DNA of 64,000 nt from Arabiibacter massiliensis (GTDB lineage: Bacteria; Actinomycetota; Coriobacteriia; Coriobacteriales; Eggerthellaceae), in NCBI RefSeq assembly GCF_900169505.1, contig NZ_LT827021.1:2387400-2451399 (forward strand), written 5' to 3'. The position numbers and the translations under genes were made by a program. The notes under the pieces are model-generated. The model did no database searches. It saw only the letters and a program-made list of their open reading frames with translations, and was not told the DNA's origin. This document shows, one piece after another, positions 15,540-23,544 of this stretch. Positions within the stretch are counted from its first letter, which is position 1. Each line of letters opens with the position of its first letter.

Positions 15540-16268
15540 CTACCCTTGAATCTGGCCGGCCACGTCGAACGCCTTGAGGCCCGTGAAGCCCTCCTCGCCG
15601 TTCGCGTTGCCCGGATCGACCAGGTACGCGAGCCCGGCGGCGTCGATCGCGTCGTCCGGCAGCGCGTAGAGAAGCTGCACGCTCGCGCTCTCGCGCGCCT
15701 CGAGGGACACCTGCCAGTATTGCTTGAGGTTGCTCCCGCTCCATTCGCTGCGCCAAAGCGGATCGTCGGTGCCGACGTTTTCGAGCTCCCCCGCATCTCC
15801 CCTGAGCGCGAACCGGCCTTGGCTCACGTCGTAGGTGACGGTTCCGTCGGTCGCGTTCGTCACGGACTCCTCGACGAGCACGTAGGAGTAGCCTTCGGGA
15901 AGTCCGCCCTCGGCATCGGGCGCGAAGCCGAGGCGCTCCTTCATGGCGGCGGCCGACGAGGCGTCGAACGAGCCGCCCCTGAAATCGCTGCTCTCGACGC
16001 CTTCCGGCAACGTATCGAGCTTCATGATGCTGGCAAGCTGCACGAAAAGCGCTTCGTCTGAAGCCGTGGCCTGGCCCTCGTCGGCTAGGCCGCCGACAGA
16101 GACGCTTTCGCCCAGGGCGTACAGCCCGGACTTGTCCAGCGTGGTCTCGGCCGGGGCGAAGGGCTCCGCTTGCTCCTGGCCGGGGGACGGGGCGCACGCG
16201 CCGAGGACGAGCAGCGCGATGCCGAGCGCCGCTGCGGATGCGAAGCTGAGGAAGCGCGATCGAGCCAT
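15540..16268 (-). CDS. Lipoprotein, first gene of the ABC operon
   Basis: The 242-residue protein has a signal peptide with a lipobox ALLVLGAC (Cys near 24) and mature protein rich in acidic residues. Its C-terminal half (WQVSLEARESASVQLLYALP, LAYLVDP) resembles the extracytoplasmic partner encoded later in the operon, so both may be related substrate-binding or sensor proteins. ATG at 16268 is preferred (GGTGGAG just upstream) to an ATG eight codons earlier. A TACAAT box on the minus strand (16319-16324) may be its -10. Confidence 0.75.
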   Translation of the reverse strand: MARSRFLSFASAAALGIALLVLGACAPSPGQEQAEPFAPAETTLDKSGLYALGESVSVGGLADEGQATASDEALFVQLASIMKLDTLPEGVESSDFRGGSFDASSAAAMKERLGFAPDAEGGLPEGYSYVLVEESVTNATDGTVTYDVSQGRFALRGDAGELENVGTDDPLWRSEWSGSNLKQYWQVSLEARESASVQLLYALPDDAIDAAGLAYLVDPGNANGEEGFTGLKAFDVAGQIQG

Positions 16269-16516
16269 GTTCTCCACCGATCCTTTCCGCATGGGTTTGT
16301 GCAGTTGGTCTTCGAGTGATTGTATGGCCTTCCCGCCGCGCCGCTTTATGGAGAAAACGATGTTGCATCAATCGGTGAAAGAAGAGGTTTTTCATCCGCG
16401 CTCGCCACCGTTGCCCAACGGGCGGTTGACGGCTGGGGGCGGCTGCCTGGTAGCGCGGGCGGCGCTTGCTACGATCGACGTCCGGAGCAAGCAGCGAATC
16501 GCGAGGAGCGGGCGAG

Positions 16517-17362
16517 ATGAAGCCGTACTACGAAGGCTGGTACATGAAGCAGGAGCAGGGCGACGACTTTCTGGCGGTCATCCCCGGGCGCGCGGAGGAC
16601 AACGCGTTCATCCAGGTGGTCACACCGCAGAAGGCGCGCTACCTGGCGTACCCGCTCGAGGCGTTCGAGCGGGTGGGGCCCTCGCGCGGCGGCGTGCCGG
16701 GCATCCGCATCTCCGAGAGCTTCTTCTCACCCGAGGGCATGGACCTCAACGTGCACCAGGACGGCATCGACCTGGAGGGACGCCTGCGCTATCGCGCGCT
16801 CACGCCGCTGCGCTACGACATCATGGGGCCGTTCTCGCTGCTGCCGATGGAGACGAAGCACACCGTGTTCAGCATGCGCCACCGCGTGGACGGCATGGTG
16901 GAGCTCGACGGCGAGGAGCATCGCTTCCGCAACGCCGTCGGCTACATGGAGGGCGATCGCGGGCACAGCTTCCCGCGCGGCTATACCTGGGTGCAGAGCG
17001 TCGACTTCGACCGCGACGCCTCGGTGATGGTGGCGATAGCGGAGATACCGCTGGGCATCCGCTTCACCGGCTGCATCGCGGTGGTGAGCCTCGACAACGA
17101 GGAGTACCGCCTGGCCACGTATCTGGGCGTGCGCATCGTGGAGGCCTCGGAACGCGTGATCGACCTCGTCCAGCGCGATCTGCGCCTGCGCGTGGAGGTG
17201 CGCGGCGACGAGGGACACCGGTTGCAGGCCCCCGACCAGGGGGAGATGCGCCGCGTGATCAGGGAAAGCCCCGCCATACCCGCGCGCTTCACATTCGAGA
17301 AAGGCGGCCGCACGCTGCTGGACGCCGTCTGCCCCCACACCGGCTACGAGCACGTGGAATGA
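16517..17362 (+). CDS. Tocopherol-cyclase-like (PF14249-type) protein
   Basis: The 281-residue protein begins MKPYYEGWYMKQ and contains FIQVVTP, SESFFSPEGMDLN, GPFSLLPMETKHTVFSM, NAVGYMEGDRGHSFPRGYTWVQS and PLGIRFTGCIAVV, the pattern of tocopherol-cyclase-like beta-barrel proteins that occur widely in Gram-positive bacteria without tocopherol. The bacterial function is unknown; a lipid-binding or cyclising activity is possible. GAGGAGCGGGCGAG precedes the ATG at 16517; a longer start at 16466 adds unconserved residues. No operon partner. Confidence 0.82.
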   Translation: MKPYYEGWYMKQEQGDDFLAVIPGRAEDNAFIQVVTPQKARYLAYPLEAFERVGPSRGGVPGIRISESFFSPEGMDLNVHQDGIDLEGRLRYRALTPLRYDIMGPFSLLPMETKHTVFSMRHRVDGMVELDGEEHRFRNAVGYMEGDRGHSFPRGYTWVQSVDFDRDASVMVAIAEIPLGIRFTGCIAVVSLDNEEYRLATYLGVRIVEASERVIDLVQRDLRLRVEVRGDEGHRLQAPDQGEMRRVIRESPAIPARFTFEKGGRTLLDAVCPHTGYEHVE

Positions 17363-17396
17363 GGCGAAGGGACGGGGTAATTGCCTCATTCAGGTT

Positions 17397-17520
17397 GTCA
17401 TCCTGAGCGGAGCGGCGAAGCCGCGTAGTCGAAGGATCCCGTGCGGCGCCAGCCGTGAGACTGTCAGCTAACGCCGCGTGGGATCCTTCGACTCGCTTCG
17501 CTCGCTCAGGATGACAAAGA
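17397..17520. repeat. Complete copy of the palindromic intergenic repeat
   Basis: Starts TTGTCATCCTGAGCGGAG, passes through GTCGAAGGATCCCG, a conserved core GCGGCGCCAGCCGTGAGA, then the inverted arm GGGATCCTTCGACT and ends CTCAGGATGACAAAG. The arms can fold into a long hairpin between the convergent tocopherol-cyclase-like and 5'-nucleotidase genes, where it may serve as a bidirectional terminator. Confidence 0.88.
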
Positions 17521-17544
17521 GGGCCGCATCCCCGCTGTAGCCCT

Positions 17545-19527
17545 CTACCTGCGTGACGCGGTTGGCCGTGCGCGCCGCATCGCGCGCCGCGCTCCCACTG
17601 CCCCCGCGAGCGCGCAGAGCGCGGCCGCTCCCGCCAGCGCCGTCTGCGCCGTCAGCGGGTCGCCGGTGGGCGCGAGGGGCTTCGGGTTGGGCGCGGGCGT
17701 AGGCTCGGGCTTGGGGTCGGGCTTCGGCACGGGCTTCGGGTCGGGGCCGTTCTTCACGAGGATGCGGCCCTCGCCGCCCTCGTTCGCGTAGATGGAGTCG
17801 GCGGCTATCACTCCGTGCAGGTTATCCTGGATGTAGGTGATGAGCGCCTCGTAGTCCAGGCCCTGCTCGGCCACGATCACCTTCGCGTTCTTGAACATGG
17901 TGAACCCGTCGCCGCCGTCTTTGAGCAGATACGCGATGGCCGACACGGTGTAGGTTCTGCCCAGGTCGATGGGCTCGCCGTTCACGCGCACGTTCTGCAC
18001 GCGCCGCTCGCCCTCGATGCCCACGAACTCGTTTTTGGCGTTCAGCTTCACCGGCGTGGGTATGTCGGAGCGAATCTCGTAGGTGAGCCCCGAGGTTTGC
18101 AGGAACCCGCCGTTGGGCTGGGGATACAGGCGCGCGCCCATCTCCAGCGCGTCGATGATGGTCTGCCCGGAGGCCTCCACCTTGCACAGCGCGTTCCCGA
18201 ACGGCAGCACGCCGATGGCGTTGCCGTAGGTGATGTCGCCCACGGGCACGTCGGAGCGGATGCCGCCGCCGTTCGAGAAGCCGATGTCGGCGCCGAGCGC
18301 CACCCGCATGGCGTCGGCGGTGAGGTCGCCCAAGTTGGTCTCGTGCATGCGCACGGCCCAGTTCTTCCGCGCGTCGTTCTCCACGGCTACGAGCTTGACC
18401 TCGGTGCGCGCCACCACCTTGCCGAGCGTCTTGTTCAGCTCGTCCTCGATCTGCTTGACGAAGGCGGCGGTGTCGGCGTCCTGCGCCACGGGCGGCTTCA
18501 CCAGGCTCGTCGTGATGGAGCCCGTGGCGGGGTCGATGACCACCTGGCCGTATGTTTGCAGCTGCGTGCCGGTTTGGGCGAGCGGCACCTCCTGGCCGCT
18601 CTTGTTGGCGATGCGCTGCTCGTACTGCTCGTGGGAGTGGCCGTCGATGAACACGTCGATGCCCGTGGTGTTCGCGATAACCGTGTCGGCGCGCCAGCGG
18701 GTGGCGACGCCCGTCTCGCCCAGGTGCCCGAGGGCCACGACGTAATCGGCACCGGCCGCGCGCGCCGCGTCGACGGTCTGCTGCACGCGGGTGTAGAGCG
18801 CCTGGCCCGAATCGTCCTCGCAGAAGCTGTAGACGGTGTTGCCGTTCTTGTCTTTGAAGTGAGCGGGGTTCGACTTGGTCAGCGACTCGGGCGTGGCGAT
18901 GCCCACGTAGGCCACCTTCGTGGTGCCGTAGGTTTTAATGGTGTAGGGCGAGAACTCCGTCTTGCCGGTGGCCAGGTTGTCGAAGTTGCAGGCGAGGTAC
19001 GTGGCGTTCGAGCGGCCGACGAGCGCGCGCAGCTGGGCCATGCCGTAGTCGAACTCGTGGTTGCCGGGGATGGCCAGGTCGTAGCCCACCTGGTTCATGA
19101 TGTCCACGAGGTAGGCGCCCTGCGAGAGCGTGCCCATGGGCTTGCCCTGCACGGCGTCGCCGGCGTCGACGAGCGTGACGTTGTCGTCGCCGTACTGCGC
19201 CTTCGCGGCCTTCAGGGCCGCCGAGACGCCCGCGTAGCCGATGCTCGTGGGGTTGCCGTTCGCATCGAGCACCTGGTCGACGCCGCAGTGCACGTCGTTG
19301 GTGTGCAGGATGACGATGGGGGAGGCGGCTGCGGGCGCGGGGGTTGCGGACCCCTCGGTCGCTGCGGGTTCGGCTTCCGGCTCGGTCGTCTCGTCGGCCT
19401 CGACCGTGGCGGGGGACTCCTCCGCCGGTTCAGCTGCGGCGGGCAGGGGCAGCAGGGCGCAGGCGAACGCGAGGGCGAGCGCGAGGTGCCCGAGGCGGTC
19501 GAGGAGGCTTCGCGGCGACATCTTCAT
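17545..19527 (-). CDS. Cell-wall-anchored 5'-nucleotidase/2',3'-cyclic phosphodiesterase (UshA-like)
   Basis: The 660-residue protein has a signal peptide (LALALAFACALLPLPAAAEP), an Ala/Glu-rich spacer, a metallophosphatase domain (ILHTNDVHCG, LVDAGDAVQG, IPGNHEFDYG, DVFIDGHSHEQYE) and a 5'-nucleotidase C-terminal domain (IGFSNGGGIRSDVPVGDITYG, TYTVSAIAYLLKDGGDGF). The end has a Pro/Lys repeat spacer, the sorting motif LAPTG, a hydrophobic span and an arginine-rich tail. LAxTG suits an actinobacterial class E sortase. It should hydrolyse extracellular nucleotides for salvage. No sortase gene is in the window. Confidence 0.93.
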   Translation of the reverse strand: MKMSPRSLLDRLGHLALALAFACALLPLPAAAEPAEESPATVEADETTEPEAEPAATEGSATPAPAAASPIVILHTNDVHCGVDQVLDANGNPTSIGYAGVSAALKAAKAQYGDDNVTLVDAGDAVQGKPMGTLSQGAYLVDIMNQVGYDLAIPGNHEFDYGMAQLRALVGRSNATYLACNFDNLATGKTEFSPYTIKTYGTTKVAYVGIATPESLTKSNPAHFKDKNGNTVYSFCEDDSGQALYTRVQQTVDAARAAGADYVVALGHLGETGVATRWRADTVIANTTGIDVFIDGHSHEQYEQRIANKSGQEVPLAQTGTQLQTYGQVVIDPATGSITTSLVKPPVAQDADTAAFVKQIEDELNKTLGKVVARTEVKLVAVENDARKNWAVRMHETNLGDLTADAMRVALGADIGFSNGGGIRSDVPVGDITYGNAIGVLPFGNALCKVEASGQTIIDALEMGARLYPQPNGGFLQTSGLTYEIRSDIPTPVKLNAKNEFVGIEGERRVQNVRVNGEPIDLGRTYTVSAIAYLLKDGGDGFTMFKNAKVIVAEQGLDYEALITYIQDNLHGVIAADSIYANEGGEGRILVKNGPDPKPVPKPDPKPEPTPAPNPKPLAPTGDPLTAQTALAGAAALCALAGAVGARRAMRRARPTASRR

Positions 19528-19628
19528 GGGCGTTCCCTTCGCACGGGGAAAATGACGTCCACTATTTTACACCTTACACGACGGCTCGGTGGACGAGCGT
19601 CCGAATTTATATATGACTTGCATCATCA

Positions 19629-19758
19629 TGGACAAAATCGGCCTTCGGGACTGATTTTGAAAGGGTGATCCTTGGCGCAAGCATTTGCGACCAGGGGTTT
19701 CTTTCGTCTGCGGCCGTGGGATGCGCGAAAAATCAGTCCCGAAGGCCGATTCTGTCCA
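19629..19758. repeat. 130-bp MITE-like element with 30-bp inverted ends
   Basis: TGGACAAAATCGGCCTTCGG... at 19629-19658 is repeated in inverted orientation at 19729-19758 with one mismatch in 30, separated by 70 bases without an open frame. It occupies most of the intergenic region 19528-19830; nothing else is recognisable there. Confidence 0.65.
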
Positions 19759-19830
19759 CAGCTTTCGCAGGCGATCCGGCCACCGCGCAAGGCTTGGGGG
19801 CCGCGGCGCGCCGATATCCGCCGACGGCGG

Positions 19831-20112
19831 CTAGTCAAGCGGCGTGCCCAGCCCTTCCGGCACCTCGCGGACGCCCTCGAAGCGGCGCGAGCCGAGGCGG
19901 GCCACGACGGCGCGCTCACCGCCGTCCGCGCGCTCCAGCACGAGCAGGCGGCTCTCTCCTGCGGCTTCGTGCTCCCAGCGGGCGCGTTCGGCCTGCTCAA
20001 GCGCCTCGGCGTCGTCGCGCGCTGACAGGCCGCGCCTGTCGGTGGCGCGCTCGTCCGCGTCGAAGGATGTGAGAAGGTAGCGCCCTGCCTCGCCATGCTT
20101 CGCTGCTCCCAT
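19831..20112 (-). CDS. Small hypothetical protein
   Basis: The 93-residue, charged, soluble protein has no recognised domain; a central helix (AEALEQAERARWEHEA) is followed by strand-like LLVLERADGG and AVVARLGSRRFEGVREVPEG. GGGAGG lies six bases before the ATG at 20112, which decides the start over upstream in-frame ATGs. It lies downstream of tRNA-Thr and its probable terminator. Confidence 0.55.
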   Translation of the reverse strand: MGAAKHGEAGRYLLTSFDADERATDRRGLSARDDAEALEQAERARWEHEAAGESRLLVLERADGGERAVVARLGSRRFEGVREVPEGLGTPLD

Positions 20113-20162
20113 ATCCATCCTCCCATTCGCCAAACTGGAATATTCAAAGCTCAAAACAGAAA

Positions 20163-20192
20163 CAGGCCACCGGGTTTTACCCCGATGACCTG
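20163..20192 (-). terminator. Terminator after tRNA-Thr
   Basis: On the minus strand CAGGTCATCGGGGT pairs with ACCCGGTGGCCTG (with G-T pairs) around a short loop and is followed by TTTCTGTTTT. Confidence 0.5.
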
Positions 20193-20201
20193 CACATTTT
20201 C

Positions 20202-20277
20202 TGGAGCCAACGAGCGGATTCGAACCGCTGACCTACGCATTACGAGTGCGTTGCTCTACCAGCTGAGCCACGTTGGC
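20202..20277 (-). tRNA. tRNA-Thr (CGT anticodon)
   Basis: A full cloverleaf of 76 bases including encoded CCA. The acceptor GCCAACG pairs with CGTTGGC, the anticodon stem ACGCA/TGCGT encloses the loop CTCGTAA (anticodon CGT, codon ACG), and the T arm has TTCGAAT. The discriminator is T. Confidence 0.96.
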
Positions 20278-20366
20278 GTCACGGCCTCTTGCGAAGCGCG
20301 AAAATGAAGTATAGCGAAAGCTTCCGGGCCTCGCAAGGGGTCCACCAGTGGTTTCTGCCGAAAACC

Positions 20367-21641
20367 CTACATCGGCGGGAACCGCACCACCAGGTAGAGC
20401 CCCGCTATCACCACGGTCAGCAGCATGATGGGAAAGCCCGTCTTCAGGAACTGCACGAACGTGATCTCGTAGCCGTTCTTCTTGCTGATGTCGGACAGCA
20501 CCACGTTGGCGCTCGCGCCGATGAGCGTGCCGTTGCCGCCCAGGCACGCGCCCAGCGACACGGCCCACCACAGAGGCGTCACGTCCATGCCGGTGGATTC
20601 CATGGCCAAGAGGATGGGGATCATCGTGGCCACGAACGGGATGTTGTCCAGGAAGCTGGAGATGACGGCCGAGCCCACCAGCAGCACGAGCATGGTGATG
20701 AACACGTTGCCGCCCGTCGCGTCGATGAGCGCGTGCGCCAGCATCTCGATGACGCCCGTCTCGGCCATGGCGCCCACGATGACGAACAGGCCGGCGAAGA
20801 ACGCGAGCGTGGTCCACTCCACGTTGGCGAGCGCCTCCTCGATGCTCTCGCCCGAGATCAGCATGATGATGCCAGCCGCGCCGAGCGCGATGACGCTGGA
20901 CTCAAGGCCGAGCGCGCCGTGGGCCATGAAGCCCACCACCACCAGGCCGATCATGACGTAGCTCTGCTTGAGCAGCCGCTTGCTCTTGATCATCGCGTGC
21001 TCGTCAAGCTCCATGAGGCGCGCGCGATGCTCCTCGTTCACCTGCATCTTCCGGCCGTACATCAGGTAGAACACCCCCAGCACCGCGGCCAGGATGACCA
21101 CGACGGCCGGCGCGTCGTACAGGATGAAGTCGAAGAACGTGAACCCGGCGGCCGAGCCGATCATGATGTTGGGCGGGTCGCCGATGAGCGTGGCCGTGCC
21201 GCCGATGTTGGACGCGAGGATCTCGGTCATGAAGAACGGGATGGGGTTCACATCGAGCAGCTTGCACACGGTGAGCGTCATCGGTCCGATGAGCAGCACG
21301 GTGGTCACGTTGTCCAAGAACGCCGAAAGCACGGCGGTGAGCAGCACGAACAGCAGCATGACCTTCCATGGGTCGCCCTTGGCGAGCCGCGCTGCCTTGA
21401 TGGCCAGAAACTCGAACATGCCGGAGAGCTTCACCACCGACACGAACAGCATCATGCCCAAGAGCACGCCGAGCGTGTTGAAGTCGATGTGCTCCATAGC
21501 CGCGTCGAACGGCAGGATGTGCAGCGCCAGCACCAGCATGGCGCCCACGATGGCCGCAAGCGACCGGTGCAGCTTCTCCGTCATGATGGCCACCATGACC
21601 ACGACGAAGACCGCGATGGATACGATTTGGCTCACGTCCAT
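20367..21641 (-). CDS. ArsB/NhaD-superfamily ion permease
   Basis: The 424-residue protein has about 11 TM segments in two repeats, each with a family signature: FLDNVTTVLLIGPMTL with NIGGTATLIGDPPNIMIG in the first, and FLDNIPFVATMIPILL with GACLGGNGTLIGASANVV in the second. These mark the ion-transporter clan that includes NhaD Na+/H+ antiporters, ArsB and YbiR/CitM-like carriers. No arsenic gene is adjacent, so an antiporter or anion-carrier role is more likely than arsenite export; this is not decidable from sequence alone. Confidence 0.9.
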   Translation of the reverse strand: MDVSQIVSIAVFVVVMVAIMTEKLHRSLAAIVGAMLVLALHILPFDAAMEHIDFNTLGVLLGMMLFVSVVKLSGMFEFLAIKAARLAKGDPWKVMLLFVLLTAVLSAFLDNVTTVLLIGPMTLTVCKLLDVNPIPFFMTEILASNIGGTATLIGDPPNIMIGSAAGFTFFDFILYDAPAVVVILAAVLGVFYLMYGRKMQVNEEHRARLMELDEHAMIKSKRLLKQSYVMIGLVVVGFMAHGALGLESSVIALGAAGIIMLISGESIEEALANVEWTTLAFFAGLFVIVGAMAETGVIEMLAHALIDATGGNVFITMLVLLVGSAVISSFLDNIPFVATMIPILLAMESTGMDVTPLWWAVSLGACLGGNGTLIGASANVVLSDISKKNGYEITFVQFLKTGFPIMLLTVVIAGLYLVVRFPPM

Positions 21642-21849
21642 GAAAACACCGCCTCACGCAGGCGGCTTCTCCAGCGCCCGCAGAGTCCCAATTTCCCGAA
21701 TATCGTCCTCAAAAAAGCCGCGCCTCCGCACGACCTCGTTTGAACTATAGCAAGTTGGCGGCGTCGTGGACAGGGATTTTCGGCGAGGTTTGTCAATGCG
21801 CCCGCGACAGAAGCGAGCGGTTGACCCTGGACGGCGAGCGGCGCGTCGG

Positions 21850-23274
21850 CTAGGCCAGCGGGTACGCCATGAGCTCGTCAACGGTCACGAACCGGTAGCC
21901 CTGCTCCTTGAGCCGCGGCAACGCCTTCCTGAGCGCCTCGACCGTCTGGGTGCGGTCGCCGCCGCCGTCGTGCATGAGGACGATGGCCCCCGGCCAGGCG
22001 GCCTCTATCTGGTTGACGATGGCGCCCGCGCCCGGCTTCTGCCAATCCTGGGAGTCGATGTTCCACCCGATCTCGACGCTGATCAGCGGGCCGATAGCGC
22101 GCATGACCTCCTCGCCGTAGTTGCCGCCGGGCGTCCGGATGACGCGGCTCGCCTCAGCGCCGGTGGCGTTCTGGATGGCGGCGTAGCCCTGCTCGATCTC
22201 CGCGGTCTGCTCCTCGGGCGACATGTAGCCCAGGTTCACGCCCTGCCCCGTCCCCGAGGCATGGCTGAACGAGTGCGTGCATATCTGATGCCCTTCGGCT
22301 GCGGCGCGTTTCACCAGGTCGATGCCCTCGCCGTCGATGCGGTTGCCCACGGTGAAGAACGTCGCCTTGGCGCCGTGCTCCTTCAGCACGTCGAGCACCT
22401 GCGCGGTGGTGTCGGGCCACGGGCCGTCGTCGAACGTGAGCGCGATCACCTTGTCGTCGCCCACCTGGGGGCTCACGTTGCGCCGCGTGATGTTCTGCGG
22501 CTCGCGCACGGTCTGGTCGGCGGTGATGCCGGAGATGTGCCCGGTCTTGGTCTGCACGAGGCCCTCGGCCCCCTCGCCTTCGAGCAGATGGATGGCTCCG
22601 TTGCCCTCCGTCTCGATGACGAAGGGAACGGCCTGCTCCGAGACGTCGGAGGGCTCCTCGATGGGGCCGCCGTCGCCCACTTCCACGACGTCGCCCTTCG
22701 CGAGCTTGCGCGTAAGATCGCTCGCCGGCTCGCCGTTGACGGTGGCGTGGAAGGGCTCGCCCTTGCCTGCCTCGATCACGCTGCCGTCCACGGCCACGAG
22801 GTCGCCCGGCGCGGGCTGGATCCCGCTCGTCTTTATGGCGTCGGCGAGCGTCCGCTCGCCGGGCACTTCGAGCGCCTGCCCGTTGAAGGTGATGGAGATG
22901 GGCAGACTCTGCACGGCGAAGGCGATGACGCTCGCGAAGGCGAGCACGATCGCCGAGCAGACGAGGATGCCCGCGAGCTTGCGCCGCGGCCGTTTCGGCT
23001 GAGGGGGCGCGGTGCGCGGTCGGCTGCCGTAGGGCACGTAGCCGCCGCCTCGCGACGAGAGGCGTTCGGTTTCGTAGGGGGGACGGCGGTAGGAGCTCTG
23101 TCGGGCCGGATACGCCGACTGCCTGCCGTACGCTTCGCGCGGCGTGCGGGAAGGGCGCGGGGACGTCGCAGGCGGGCGGCCTTCGACGCGACTCGTCCCG
23201 CGATCAGAACGCTGCGGGGCATCGCGATACGGACGCGTTGCGCTGGTTCGATTATGGGAGCGGTCGTATGTCAT
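21850..23274 (-). CDS. Membrane-anchored polysaccharide deacetylase
   Basis: The 474-residue protein has an Arg/Ser/Pro-rich cytoplasmic N-terminus of about 100 residues, a TM at about 105-125, a DUF348/ubiquitin-like domain (ISITFNGQALEVPGERTLADAI) and a C-terminal NodB domain with FDDGPWPDTT (Asp pair), HSFSH (metal His), RTPGGNYG and VLMHDGGG. It should remove N-acetyl or O-acetyl groups from peptidoglycan or another wall glycan outside the membrane. The large basic cytoplasmic tail is unusual in size for the family. Confidence 0.93.
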   Translation of the reverse strand: MTYDRSHNRTSATRPYRDAPQRSDRGTSRVEGRPPATSPRPSRTPREAYGRQSAYPARQSSYRRPPYETERLSSRGGGYVPYGSRPRTAPPQPKRPRRKLAGILVCSAIVLAFASVIAFAVQSLPISITFNGQALEVPGERTLADAIKTSGIQPAPGDLVAVDGSVIEAGKGEPFHATVNGEPASDLTRKLAKGDVVEVGDGGPIEEPSDVSEQAVPFVIETEGNGAIHLLEGEGAEGLVQTKTGHISGITADQTVREPQNITRRNVSPQVGDDKVIALTFDDGPWPDTTAQVLDVLKEHGAKATFFTVGNRIDGEGIDLVKRAAAEGHQICTHSFSHASGTGQGVNLGYMSPEEQTAEIEQGYAAIQNATGAEASRVIRTPGGNYGEEVMRAIGPLISVEIGWNIDSQDWQKPGAGAIVNQIEAAWPGAIVLMHDGGGDRTQTVEALRKALPRLKEQGYRFVTVDELMAYPLA

Positions 23275-23544
23275 GGTCGTCCTCGTGCGTGGGTCGCGCG
23301 CCGGGCACAGTGCACATCTGAACTACCATACCACGTGATGCCATCAAAACTACATCACGGCGAGCATCTTCACCGGCGGTTGATTCAGCGGCCGGCTTGA
23401 ACGGCGGGTCGGCCGCGAGGGCCGCAGCGGCGCCGCTTGCTGAAGTTTGTATGGAGGGGCGGGGCGCGCAACGTGGCAGGGGCCGTAGGCGCGCAGGGCA
23501 AACGGCTATACTGGTGGCACCATGTGATCGAAAGGAACGAACCT

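Noticed and set aside
19752..19760. DnaA box (TGTCCACAG) as part of an origin
   Set aside because: Single imperfect match inside a repeat; no cluster of DnaA boxes and no dnaA or dnaN in the window.
20367..21641. ArsB arsenite exporter
   Set aside because: The fold is shared with NhaD and other carriers, and no arsenic regulator or reductase gene is adjacent.
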